A stretch of 64,000 nucleotides of DNA from contig NW_026570331.1 of NCBI RefSeq assembly GCF_019649055.1, positions 310,001 to 374,000 on the forward strand. The letters are read 5' to 3'. Of this stretch, positions 8,501-19,429 are shown in pieces; the first letter of the stretch is position 1, and every line of letters starts with the position of its first letter. A model generated the notes under the pieces. That model searched no databases, was not told the origin of the DNA, and saw only the letters and a list, made by a program, of their open reading frames with translations. This DNA is from Paramacrobiotus metropolitanus (lineage: Eukaryota; Tardigrada; Eutardigrada; Parachela; Macrobiotidae). The position numbers and the translations under genes were made by a program.

Positions 8501-9914
8501 AATTCGTTCGCAAGCATTGGTGACAAATATTGCTGCACCGATGAGTGCGACGATCCGAATAACCTTTGCCGCACTGGTAACACCAATACGATCTTTTAAA
8601 GAAAGCCGGTAGCGACAACAGTAAATCGTAATGGTGACCATAAAGCAACAATACTATATGACGCTCCTTGAACTTCCCATTGTAAACAATGCTGCTTCCT
8701 TGGTCTAAACTGACCACGATAATCTGATATTCTGGGAGCACAGCTTCAAACAACAGGATATCCATGAGATCGAAGGATTTCTCTGTCAGCTTCGCTCGTT
8801 TTATGAGCTTTTTGGCTTCATTAGTTAGCATTTTTTTGCCCCGATGAAGTCGGCGAATCAGCTTCTTGTCCTTGTCAGCATACGCTTTGCCAAACACTAA
8901 TGCTCTAGCCATACAGATATTATCGGTGTTCTTTATCTGCACTACAGACTTCATCTTTTTCAATTTCCGATATAACAATTGCGGAACCAACCGCCGACAC
9001 CCCCCATTTGGCAACTCCGTGTATTGTACAGATATTTCAAAAGTGTCGTCAAGAACAAAATTGTCGTTTGACTGCAGTACCTTTTCAACTTCGTCCATCC
9101 ATCGTCTGACATCCAGTTGCGAGCGTTGAATAGGTGGCGTCCAAATTGGTCGCTCTAACGAATGGGAATCAATCCGCAGGCGAACTAAATCTTTGTCCCC
9201 GACATCACGTAAAACTGACTGAAGGATATGTTCCAAAATAAAGGTAAGTACTACTGGAATTTCCACAAAGGGGACATGATCCAGTTGGGAAACCTACAAC
9301 GGTACCTCAAGTGATGAATGGAATCGGGCTACTGTAGTTGCAACATTATTAATCAAATCATTTCGTAAAGCCTTGTGGTCGTTCTTTTGTCTTCAAGATT
9401 GTAGGTCCCTGGTTACAATCAAGGCTGCGTAATAATTATGTTATAAAAGCAAACCAAAAAATTATGAAATTTTAAAATTGAAAATAACTTTCAAACAGCA
9501 TTTCGAAGTCTTTGTTATTAGCATCTGAAAACTGTAGTGGCTATAGTGGTAATATAATAATAAGCAATAATGATAATATTTATAAGAATAATAAGTTTGC
9601 AAAAAACTTACTTTTACGGTAAAACACTTGAAATGGAGCTTGTATTTTCTGGAAAACTTTTCGCCTTTGCTCTCGATAGTAACGTGATCATCGATGTCGA
9701 ACGGTTGGTTTTGAGTTTCAAGGTCTTGCTGCACCGGCTTCTGTCCACCTGTTTGATTGGTAACATTTTTGGTGTCGTCAATCCGGTCCGCCAATGCCGG
9801 TGAGGTGTTACAGTCCGATAATTCAGCTGAAGACAATGTGTCTTCACACACCCAATCGTCCAAACTTGCTAAAAGTGCACAATCATCTAGGTCGTGTTGG
9901 GATAACTGGTCCAT
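5587..9914 (-). pseudogene. Protein-primed family B DNA polymerase with three introns and one in-frame stop
   Basis: Exon 1 starts at ATG 9914 (acidic, disordered MDQLSQHDLDDCAL) and ends at 9612. GT/AG introns are inferred at 9611-9294, 6186-6130 (57 bases) and 6049-5991 (59 bases), all keeping frame. Motifs visible: Exo I DFET near 8175, Exo II AHNFKAFDGYF near 7990, Exo III YCENDV near 7600, a Cys/His cluster at about 8280-8600, polymerase motif A (DVNSEYP, near 6940), motif B (LCLNSFWGRLG, near 6390) and motif C, whose two aspartates are split by the last intron. The enzyme would replicate the element from a protein primer. A TGA at 7533-7535 interrupts the frame between the exonuclease and polymerase domains; the reading frame resumes directly after it. 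So this copy is probably dead unless the stop is an assembly error or is read through. Confidence 0.85.
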
Positions 9915-9950
9915 TTTGAAAAACAGATATCGAAAGGACGTACTCCGTAT

Positions 9951-10391
9951 GGCAAACAGTACATTAAAAAGCGTTAGAAATAGCGCTGTGTACGAAATCT
10001 ACCACAGCGTTTAATGAAAACGATAGGCTGGAACTAATAAGGTTTTCATAATCCAGAAGGTAACTGCATGGTTGTGAGCACGACCGGTACTTGGCACCAG
10101 GTACGCGTTACCATGGTAACGGTACCTGTACCATGTACCTCGGCCATGTACCATGGTACATGGTACATTCAATCACGGCATACTGTGTTGTGGTTAGTAT
10201 ACAAATCAAATTTACAAAATTATTTCCATTTATCCACATATCCGTGCAGATGCATATGCACAGGTGGTGCGTATACTTGTGCGCATGTGTGCAGATGCTC
10301 ATACACACTTGCGCATCCGTGTAAATGCAAATGCACATGCGCAGAATTGGCGTGAGTTAAACAAACGTACTACTGTGATGAATCCTTGCAG
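9951..10391. repeat. Palindromic GGTACC-rich and CA/TG-rich short repeats
   Basis: No gene seen. Positions 10084-10170 are a run of overlapping palindromes (GTTACCATGGTAAC, GTACCATGGTAC and repeated ACCATG/GGTAC pieces), including TGGCACCAGGTAC shared with the Polinton intergenic hairpin. Positions 10240-10375 are degenerate repeats of roughly TGCGCATGTGTGCAGATGC type. This block lies exactly where the missing 5' half of the neighbouring BTB domain should be and may include the right end of the Polinton. Confidence 0.5.
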
Positions 10392-13300
10392 GGGATTCCT
10401 TGTCATCGCAGCGTGCTCAGCATACACAGCCCTTACTTTCGCGCTGCCTTCACGCACAACTGGAAAGAATCCTCTGAACCTGTTTTCCGGCTGGCCAATA
10501 TCGACAACCTCACGTTGCAGGAGTAAGTCTCCGTATTTGGTAACAGCATGGCACGGTGTCCATTCAGCTGTGATGAACTTCAGAGCGTATGAATGAATGG
10601 GGAACCTGGAAGTGCAAGTTGTGATTGAATAGTTCTGTGTTTTACCCGGAGCCGGAGAGTGGAGACTGCTTTTTGCTTTCATGGTTTGTGAATTTGAGCA
10701 CCAGTCTTGTTATATCTTTCTGTTACACTGCAATAACATTTAGTGTTCCTTCACGATTAGACTTGATTCCTTGCAGGTTGGTGGCGTATGCGTATACGAT
10801 GAATCTGCGCTTGAGCGATGACACCGTTGTGCCAGTCTTGATTGCGGCGCAGTTCCTGCAGATGACTCCGGTGGCCCGAATGTGCTGGAAATACGTGAAA
10901 CAGCACCTGTCCAAGTCCAACTGCCTGGACGTCCACGCGCTGGCTTCGCAGCCCAGCAATCCCCGCCTGGCCAGCGCAGCTTTGCACTTTATCCAGCTGC
11001 ACTTCCAGATCTTGGCGCAAAGCCAGGAATTTCTGGAGCTGGACGCGCAACAGGTACTCGGTCTGCTTTTCTTTGATAATTGTGAATGCGTGATCGCAAA
11101 ATTCGTACGCTGTGTACAAATTCAATTACAAGTTGCGGTAGGATTAGAAATTTGAAATTACAGCATTCCAAAACCAAATTGGGCTTCGAATATTTGAAAC
11201 GGTTCGAAATAATAAAACTAATTCTTGTAATAATTACCATTTTATTATTTTAGATGGACAGATCATGTGAAATGCTGATTTGGTAAAATAAGTACTGTAC
11301 TACGAAACGATTGTTTTAAAGGGAAAATAAAGTTTTTTTTCGGTTTCGAGTTTTAATTTATTTGGACTCGGTTTTTCGAATAATTTCAAAACTGTTGTTC
11401 GAAGTTCAGCCTTAATAAGCGACTATAATTATGTCTACTTAGTACATTTGACATGTGAGTTTGTTTGCAGCTGGCTGCACTGATCGCATCGGATGCAGTG
11501 GACGTGTTCAGTGAGGACCAGGTGTGGGAGACGGTGATGCGCTGGTTGGACCACGACCGTCCCGGACGACTTGCGAACATGCCCGTCGTCCTGCACAACG
11601 TCCGTGCTCCCTTCCTCAGCGATCAGTATCGGGAGAACTGGAAGTCCGCGATGGCCGCCAACGGACTGCCTCTCGGGGAAGGGCAGGGCACTGCAGAACG
11701 GCATTCGTATGGTGAGGACTACGCAGTTGTCTGACTTGCTTTCCGCGTTTTGACTTCGGTGTAAAAATACGTGGGAGACATATGTGGCGCTGCCAAGTGT
11801 TGGTATTCACCTGAGTCATGAAGAACTCGTACTAGATACTGTTTGCCCTTACGTCGTACTGACTCGTACCTTGTTAATGAGTGTTCGTTAGCACTGTTAT
11901 TGGCTAATTGTGTGAAGGCTGTTGCCGATAAGAAATAGCGACAGCGTTTCTTACAAAATTAACAGAATTACCGAAGTGCTGTACGCACGTTTTTTGACAA
12001 ACAAAAAATTGACCGTTGTTTTATTTGGTTTGTTATATTCCAGGTGCGCAGGATGTGATCCTTTGTGTGGGTGGTTTCCTGGGCGACAACGACAAAACTG
12101 CCGTGTACGCTTTCAGCCCATCAATCCCAACCGTGTGGCGCTTGGAGGATCTGCCCGCTGACGCCGATGACTGCCGCACGGTGCTGCTGGACGCCGCTTC
12201 CTTTCTGATTTTCCACCATAATGGTATGCACATCGTGCAACGCGACAGCCACTACACGGGTCTCCCGTGACAAGTGGCGCGAGGTGGACCCCGACGCCGC
12301 GCTGGAATACGACGGCTGCCGCGCTGGATGGTCGCATCTACGTCTCCGGTGGCAATGCCTGTGACGATGATAGACGGAACGTGGAGGCCTTTGACCCTAA
12401 ACGCAATTCCTGGAGACCAGTCGCCCCGCTGCCCGTCTACCTGACCTGCTTTGAAATGGTGGCTTCCTGCGGTCGACTGTTTGTGTTGGGCGGGGAAGGC
12501 GACGAAGGCGGCGATGAAGAGTATGGCCGATGGGTTTTTCCGTACGACCCTGATACAGATAAATGGACTCGACTGCGCGATAAGCCGACCGCAGACATCG
12601 GCAGACATGTCTGCGTGGGTGCAGAAGGGTTGGTTTTCGTTATCGGTAAGCGAGTTGAAGTTAAAGATAACATGGCATGGCATCCTTCAGTATTCACTTC
12701 GTACAGTCGATTCGATTATTTTTAACTCTGGCTTATTCAAGTGAATCAGAATGTGGTTGTATGCGGTTGTGTATGAGAATGCACAGCCGAAGCATAGGTC
12801 TGTAGAAAAACTGTAGTATATTGTATAGGTCAAGAGGATGCGAAACGGTTTGTGCGCGTGGATGCTTACGACCCCGCCACCGGCCAGTGGGTGAGAAAAG
12901 GTGGGTTCTATTTCGTTGTTAATCTTTATAGCGTGTGGAGCGATAGAATCTGATATGTTCTTCAACTTTTCTCATATATTTTTGCCGCTTCACGTTTTTA
13001 TATTCTGAAGTTGGGAATCCAAGCACTTTTATATCACCACAAAACGGTGTTTTTAGAAATTAACCCAATAATCGTAAAATCCTTCTGCTTACGAAATTAA
13101 AAAAATTAATTTAATTTTTAAATTTGGTTTTACTCAGAAATTGCATAGATATCCATCATATTTTTTTATACAATCAAACTGAAATTTAAAACTCCAGCGT
13201 AGATGCAGAAAGTTAAGCGATCATTGGGAAATCGTGTAGTTCCCTTTGTGTGTTTTCCTGTACACAGAGTACAATTCAGAAATCGCAACTCAAAAGTGAC

Positions 13301-13562
13301 CGAAATACGCAAGATATCGCAGTATTGTTGGTATTTGCGATTTGTTATTGCAGCGGATCTGATCAGGGAGCGCGTTAACCCCGGATGCGCGTACCTGAAT
13401 GGGAAGCTGTACGTTATTGGAAGGGACCGATGGGTAGAGGATGGATACTCCAGCATCGAAGTGTACGATCATGAGACGGAGAGCTGGACGCTGCACGAAT
13501 GTCAAATACCGGAGAGCGAGTACGGCTTCGATTGTGTGGTCATGAAAATGAAACCCGGCTGA
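10392..13562 (+). pseudogene. BTB-BACK-Kelch protein gene, 5' truncated and frame-broken
   Basis: Six exons with good splice borders: 10392-10522 (BTB: HRSVLSIHSPYFRAAFTHNW), 10777-11053 (end of BTB and start of BACK: QFLQMTPVARMCWKYVK), 11471-11711 (BACK: EDQVWETVMRWLDHDR), 12044-12645 (first Kelch repeats: DVILCVGG, LDGRIYVSGG, RLFVLGG), about 12835-12900, and 13354-13562 (last Kelch repeat, stop). Such proteins are usually Cullin-3 ubiquitin ligase adaptors. The start codon and first half of BTB are missing, replaced by palindromic repeats beside the Polinton. A single-base frame break lies near 12275-12295, between the conserved KWREV part and the next Kelch strand. A paralogous BTB exon at 45475-45747 shows what the missing half looked like. 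It is possibly a recent pseudogene; expression data would decide. Confidence 0.8.
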
Positions 13563-14342
13563 CGCACGATCCGACCAACGGCTAACCATGTGTGGTTTAT
13601 TTTCCGGTTGTGTCTTGATTGCATTTTGAATTGTCAGATCCGTTTTTTGCCGTATGTTTCAAGCCCTTTTAATGACGTTGTGATGTTTTTGCCGGAATTC
13701 CTATGTGGACGGCGAAGCGATATTGGGTTTCTTCGAGAATTATTAGAATTACGGAATATAACTTATTTCACCTATTAGTGCACCTCGCTGTATACTTTTT
13801 TAGCACGTTCTTAGTTTTATCACCGTTTAACGAACACAAGAAAAAATAAAAGTCGGAAGAAATTCAGGTGCATTGCCTTGAACAGACTGCGCTTTGGCTC
13901 GCCTGGTTTGAGTAACCACTATTAAATGCCGGCAGCTACGGTTTGTTTCTCTACTGAGTCATTGATGTACTGTAACTGACGTACTGTATTTGAAATCATT
14001 GACGTACCGCTTCAATTATTTAAAAGGTCTCAAAAATAAAAGAATTTGTTTTTTCAGCAATTAGCATTTTATAATTTTAAATGGAGAAAGTATATATGTA
14101 AAATGCGGATTTAATAAAATAAGTTCTGTACTATAAAATTTAAAACTGTTTTAAGTCGCTTTCTTTGGATTTCGAACACTTTCCATATTTCAACAGGCTT
14201 CCTTTTCGTATTGTTTGATAACTGCTGTTGGAAGTTCAGCCTTACTCAGCGACTATAACTATTTGAAAGTAACCAAAATCTTCATGATGACTACACTCTA
14301 CTGTGTCTCAACATATAACATTCGGCATGCGCTTAGTGGCAG
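13563..14342. other. Spacer, no gene seen
   Basis: AT-rich. Some stretches (about 14040-14260) resemble the intron at 11160-11460 of the Kelch gene upstream (TTTGGTAAAATAAGT-like and GTTCAGCCTTA pieces). The duplication that made the BACK relic therefore included intron sequence. Confidence 0.4.
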
Positions 14343-14756
14343 TTGACGGCGCTGATCGCATAGGACACAGTGGAGGTGTGCATTGAAGACCAAGTCTGGG
14401 AGGCGGTGATGCGCTGGTTGAACCAGGACCGTGCCGGACGAATGGCGCACGTGGCCGCTGTCCTGCAGAATGTCCGCGCTGCCTTCCTCGGCGACCAGTA
14501 TCGCGAGAAGTGGCAGTCTGCAATCTCCGCCTATGGAGTGCCTCTCGGGAATGGGCAGACTTCACCACGCCATTCCTACGGTAAGGACCTTGCAGTTGCT
14601 TTAATAACCTTGCACGATTTAAATTCATAACAAAATAATTCGTAATCCATTGTTGTCGTGTGATATGTAGGTCTTGTGTTTGCATTCCACTTTGTTTTAT
14701 TGACTTGCTGGTTTCAGGGGTGCAGGACGTGATCCTCTGCGTGGGCGATTGCGACT
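14343..14756 (+). pseudogene. Relic copy of BACK and first Kelch exon
   Basis: Positions 14343-14580 are clearly a second copy of the BACK exon at 11471-11711 (EDQVWEAVMRWLNQDRAGR, then NVRAAFLGDQYREKW). The splice acceptor is lost and a TAG at 14361-14363 stops the frame near the start. After a shorter intron, 14718-14756 copies the start of the next exon (GVQDVILCVG) and then homology ends abruptly. So this is a partial tandem duplication, now dead, with the rest replaced by unrelated sequence. Confidence 0.75.
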
Positions 14757-14819
14757 TATTTGCGAGTGCGTGCGTAAATTGTTTAAAAAAGGCCGTACAG
14801 GTAAAGCGTGCAGATGGTG

Positions 14820-15745
14820 CGGGTGGCGGGCGTGACGTCCTTGACGAAGGAAATATGCGATAAGTAACTGCAACTCCTTGTCAAGCTGCTTTGATCTAGG
14901 GATACAACAACATCTGTGCGTATTTCGGCCGACTTGATGATAGCTTTCCACAGATGACAGACGCGGCGGCAGTGCGGTCGATTCACGCACCGTTTCCAGG
15001 GAGAGGAAGGCTTCCTTCCGCACTTCAAAAAGCCAACGCCAAACCGCTTTCACCGACACTCAATGGCCTCATAATCATATTCCGACTCTTCCGGCTTCTC
15101 CAGTAACCGACGGTAAAATCGGGGTACTGTTTGTGACGCTCGAACGCCTCCGCCTATAGTTAGCAGAAGCAAAAGGTTACAGTTCAGTTATGTACTTCTA
15201 AAATCAAAATTTTTGAAATGCCATTGCTAACAGGGACTTACCATATCGTCGGCAGGATCTGGAGGCGTTGCAGACAGTGCATCTCCGACTGTGAATCTTG
15301 ACAAACTGCAGCTCGGGCTCCAGTTCGACTTCGCGGATCAGCAGCGAGAAGAAGACACAGACGGCATCGTCCAGTACCTGTTAGGCACGCTGCATGCGGC
15401 CATGACGAATGGAAATGGCATCCCGCGAAAACGCTGATTTTATCGTTCACGGAGCTGGATTTCTGTTCAGTGGCGTTGATGGAGGACGGAAACTGTCGTC
15501 GCGAACTGCTTCCCTACGACCACATTTGCGATCCCGTGGGAAATCCACCCCAGCCCGTATCCCATCGGACGAACGGTCGCTCGTTTTCCCAATCGACGAT
15601 CAGGCGCGGCGGAGTGTTGTCAGTTCAGATTTCTCTTCCAGGTTGAAAACGTAGCCGTGGGGCAGCACACCGCCCAACTCTACATCTTTTGCGTTCCATG
15701 CGTACACTGATCCTCCATGTTCTTCGTACAGGCCCTGAAAGCAGT
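14820..15745 (-). pseudogene. Broken multi-exon gene remnant, family not recognised
   Basis: Reading leftward there are protein-like pieces with plausible splice sites. One lies at about 15740-15500 (VYAWNAKDVELGGVLPHGY, then after a shift LIVDWENERPFVRWDTGWGG). An exon at 15385-15244 follows an AACAG acceptor and precedes a GTAAGT donor (VLDDAVCVFFSLLIREVELE, ending in a Cys-rich KIHSRRCTVCNASRSCRR). A piece at 15166-15063 reads AEAFERHKQYP, then in another frame LLEKPEESEYDYEAIEC. Positions 15059-14820 read VWRWLFEVRKEAFLSLETV. At least three frame changes are needed to join them, so I call it a pseudogene. A competing + reading at 15430-15520 contains CRRELLPYDH, faintly like the local F-box family's RRRELIPF motif. 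Function unknown. Confidence 0.35.
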
Positions 15746-16388
15746 TATCGGTCTAGAACAGCCCGGCCTTTGATCCTTGCAGTTGATAAGGCTTTTAATC
15801 TTTAAAGTTTTGATGCTTAGGTTAGTTAAAGTTCTGCATGTTATTAACGCAAGGTTTCGGTTGTTTCATGGCAGCAGTCTTGCGGGCGAAACGAAGAAAT
15901 TAACACGTGGTATACATACTGCAGCTGGTACATGGTACCGAATGCCCAAGCACGGCTAGGTTTCTTTCGCTTTCGCACTTGTTTTTCGTTGCTGTAAGAC
16001 AAGAAATAATTTTTGGGGCCGAATAGTTTGTATACACTGGCGTACAAAAACCCGTCGGTGCGCGCGACATCCGGATGTGAAGTTATGGAGGAAGTACTTA
16101 CCAAATTAAAGATAAGTACTTACCAAATTACAGCGGAAACGAAAACATTTATTTTTCCAAGCAACAGCATTTATTTTCCCCCTACCAAATGGAAACATAT
16201 CACCAGCCAACTCGTAATTTCGTTAGTTATTATCACGATGTTTTCATAAAAGAAAGAACAGAAGCAGGAAGCTGCAGAACGCCAAAGACGAGAAAACAAC
16301 GTCCACAACCAACACAAAAACCGCGCTACAAGATGGCTGCAGTGCAAGACATCGCTTTGAAGGAATTGCATCATCTTATTAAACTAAT

Positions 16389-18384
16389 CCGAGTCATCCG
16401 ACCACTCGCAGGAGCCTTCAAGGTCACACAGGTTCATCAGAACGCTCAAGGCAGTGCGAGACAGTCGCTCCCAGCGCAGATCTTGCAGCCCATCCGCGCA
16501 CCACATCTTCCCTCGGTAATGCAAAGACGAACGCGGATCCGCGGTCTGGGTTCGGCATAACAGCTACCAAACAGAATGCGCTTGATCAGAAACTGAATCA
16601 GTCCCTAACTATTCACGACTGATTTTCATAACATTCATGAGATTCGCTTACTATACAAACTACCATGCGCAACAGCTCCTGGCTCTCGTCCGCCGCGATC
16701 GCCGTCAACCACTGCGAGATAGCCCGCACGCCGTCGTCGCTGGGTACCGGTAGTGCCATCTCCATCGCATTCTACACCGTCAGCGCCAGGTCCCCGTTCA
16801 GTGGCAGACGCGTCTTAACAATGCCGAAGTGCAGCTGCGGGCCAGCGTTCGCAGAACCGTCCCAAGAAGGCAGTAGACCATCCAGACAATAACGCAAAGA
16901 CAACCGGCAGCGTACCAGATAAATGGCAGTACACGGCAGATCGCAACACGATGCTATGAGGGCATCGAGGGGGCCCGGGAATGACACCCCAGGTGCCTTC
17001 TGGTCGTCGGGAACATCCACCTCGCAGTAATCATGGTTCATGGGGACAAATGACGACAAGTGCGACGCGCCGTCAAGCGGATTCCGTGGTCAGTCAGGGC
17101 CACGTAGTGAATAATATCCAGCACCATGGAGAAGTTTATCCTGTCGATGCATTGGTCGCCATCGTGCAGAATAGTGTGTTTGATGGACGAGCGCATGCAT
17201 TTGGGTGCCATGAGATTATATTGCAGATTATTCAAAGGGCCGCGTGCAGCGCTCGTGTCGATGACTACGAGGGCCTTAAAAGTAGGCAAGTCCAGAATAG
17301 CGTCCCATGCTGAACACACTGCGCGCAGCTTGGTCTGTGTCATCGTGTCCAAGTAGGCGAACACCTCCAGCCACTCATCCACGCCCAGTGAAAGCAATTC
17401 ATCCGTCGTCTCGCCGATATCCAAAGATTCGGACGGCGCCTTCATCCCACGCAGGATCTTCTAAACACGACCAACCAGCGCCTTATGCAACGCCCGAACA
17501 ATTTTCTGTAACAATGAACAACACCAATTCCACCAGACCGGAATAAAACAAACGGACACTAGAAACCACAATGAAATGTAGATATCCGACTACAGGGAGA
17601 CAGTGACGAATTAGCGTACCTGTGCCCTGTCTTCGGCCTGCCGCAGCGGAAAACAAACGTCACCGCGGAAAACAAACGTCACCGCGGAAAACAAACGTCA
17701 TCGGCGATATCGACGCAGACCACCAGCCCTTTGGTAGACCGCTGTTTATCCTGCAGCACTTGTGCTGGTGAAACCGCACGACACTCAGCGGGAAGCGGCA
17801 TACTGCGCTTAACAAAGCGCCCCGGTGCAACTGGCAGCAGCTTCGTCACAAACACCATCTCTGATCCCTTATCATCTTCCTTCGACCAGTCGTTTGGCAC
17901 GGGGTGGCGAAGACGGTCCCTGGGGACAAAGTCCGTCCAGGTGACGCCGCAGTTATCCCGTCCCTGGACGATGGCCACCGTGGCGTAATCTGGCCTAAAG
18001 GATGAGTGAGCATGTGACGACGGATTCAGCATGTTCCGGGCCCCGGGGCCACCAGCGCCACGCTCCACCGGGATACTGACGGCGCAGCACGTCCATGGGG
18101 ATCGTCTTCCAAGCCTCGTCACTCCATAAGAAATCATATAAATTCGGAAAAACGTCCGGAAATTCCCAGGGCTTAGATCGGAAGACTTGGTTGAATGGAA
18201 AGAGCTCGCGTCGACGACCTGGGCACAGCAGACCGATGTAAAGCCCGTTGTTCGCCTCGTCCACCACGCGGCCGTGCAGCAGGACGTTACCGTCGACCAG
18301 TACGTTGATGTCATGGGTCCGTGCCACAAACATGGCTGCCGATAAGACTCCGCGCAAAATCTGCCTACGCACAATGCAGGCCAA
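16389..18384 (-). pseudogene. F-box family copy A (decayed)
   Basis: N-terminal domain at 18384-17679: LLHGRVVDEANNGLYIGLLC, then RRRELFPFNQVF, PGGAWRWWP and VAIVQGRDN. It is followed by an intron and an F-box exon at about 17500-16650 (LGVDEWLEVFAYLDTMTQTK, then LRAVCSAWDAIL). A last piece at about 16522-16389 reads LQDLRWERLSRTALSVLMNL and ends in an acidic tail. F-box proteins recruit substrates to SCF ubiquitin ligases. The copy is dead: a frameshift near 18020, another near 17045, and a TAG at about 16771 where copy C has Trp. A 19-bp triplication sits at the end of the N-terminal part. Paralogues B and C share the same two-part layout. Confidence 0.65.
17647..17700. repeat. 19-bp tandem repeat, three units
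   Basis: CGGAAAACAAACGTCACCG is repeated with starts at 17647, 17666 and 17685, the third unit with one change. It lies at the 3' edge of the first coding block of F-box copy A and replaces sequence still present in copy C. It is probably a local slippage expansion. Confidence 0.8.
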
Positions 18385-18431
18385 TCTGCCATAAAAAAGA
18401 CTTATAAAACAAAATTAATTTTATATAATTA

Positions 18432-18550
18432 ACCTTTTACACCCTGCCCGTTTGGAAGGGTGTAAAAGGTGGCAGTGGCACCTTTTACACGTTGGCTTTT
18501 ACACACTTTTACACCTTTTACACTTTTACACCTTTTACACAGTGGCAAGT
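18432..18550. repeat. CCTTTTACAC array with alternating orientation (hairpins)
   Basis: The decamer CCTTTTACAC or its complement occurs about seven times in 119 bases. The first copies alternate in direction: ACCTTTTACACCCT (18432-18445) pairs exactly with AGGGTGTAAAAGGT (18457-18470), and GTGTAAAAGGTG (18460-18471) pairs with CACCTTTTACAC (18479-18490). The other copies are in direct orientation. It looks like the end array of another foldback-type element. I found no matching opposite array. Confidence 0.8.
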
Positions 18551-18589
18551 TATTTAAGTTTTCTTAGGATTTCAAAAAATATTCTGACA

Positions 18590-18830
18590 ATCAGAAAAGT
18601 AACCTAAGAATAACGTAAATAACCTAAGAGATCCAAAAACCTTAAGAAAAATTAGAATAGCTTAAGAAACTTAAGAATAACCTAAGAAGCCTAGCAAAAC
18701 TAAGAAACTTAAGACTAACCTAAGAAACTTAGGAAGTCTAAGAATAACCTAAGAAAACTGAAAGACCTAAGAATAACCAAAAAAAACCTGAGAACCTAAG
18801 AATAACGTAAGAAACCTAAAAATTTAAAAT
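18590..18830. repeat. Degenerate CCTAAGAAA minisatellite, block 1
   Basis: Repeats of roughly CCTAAGAA with inserted TAAC (AATAACCTAAGAAA and variants), period about 9 to 18. It lies between the CCTTTTACAC array and the left end of the large foldback element. The same core recurs at 19795-20060 and 43980-44070. Confidence 0.8.
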
Positions 18831-18950
18831 TTTGAGCAACTTTTGTGCTACATAAATATTAGCGCTCATTGCTTTGGTAGGCGGGTATAGAGCGTTGGCT
18901 GGCCGCAGAGTAGAAAATTATTATTTAATAGGAATGTGATAAACTTTTTC

Positions 18951-19128
18951 GGAGTGGCTATTTTGCCCCAGTGTGTGGGGGGAAAATAACTACTGGGCTA
19001 TTTTGCCCCAGTGTGGCCCGTCTAATAGCCAGTTGGCTATTTAGCCCCCTACTGGGGTTTCATAGTCCTTGGCTATTTAGCCCCATTGTGGGCGTCAGGG
19101 TAGCCTTCTGGCTATTTAGCCCCATAAC
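18951..19128 (+). repeat. Left terminal array, GGCTATTTTGCCCC units
   Basis: Four clear units of GGCTATTT(T/A)GCCCC, two followed closely by AGTGTG and another by ATTGTGGG, spaced about 35 to 60 bases, with intervening sequence partly conserved. It is the inverse of the array at 28944-29125. Confidence 0.85.
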
Positions 19129-19429
19129 ACTTTTCGAAGGTAACGGAAAAAAATGTTATAGGTTGGTACATTGCCGTGGCCATTCCTGGATTATTTTGGT
19201 ATGTCATGTGCAAATATTCAGTTATTAACTTCACCAGTGCGCCTATGAAACATTAAAAACTGCTCGTAGCGATCTTTCTCGCACTGTTTCCGTTGAGAAT
19301 GTCGTGTAATAAACTCAAAGGTTAGACGCAGGAAATGGCATAACTTGCATTACGATTGTTTTGAAGTCGCGGCAACCCATGTATAAGCTAATTAAAAAAT
19401 GCTAAAAAAATGCCATAAAATGCGGGCCC

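Larger units (their letters stand above)
1..9950. mobile_element. Polinton/Maverick (adintovirus-like) element, left end outside window
   Basis: A compact block of genes with overlapping or abutting ends carries the diagnostic Polinton set: integrase C-terminus with chromodomain, penton-like protein, small basic virion protein, double-jelly-roll-type major capsid protein, adenain-like cysteine protease and protein-primed family B DNA polymerase. The integrase core and the packaging ATPase normally present are not in the window and presumably lie to the left. The right end is not resolved: the last element-like coding sequence starts at 9914, and palindromic repeats start at about 10080. Because the left inverted terminal repeat is outside, the terminal repeat and the 6-bp target duplication could not be checked. 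The distinctive cargo is a TBP homologue and a PC4-like protein. One in-frame stop in the polymerase suggests that this copy is no longer autonomous. Confidence 0.9.

Noticed and set aside
10068-10355. ORFs of Cys/His/Thr-rich type on both strands
   Set aside because: Generated by TGCATATGCACA-like short repeats and palindromes.
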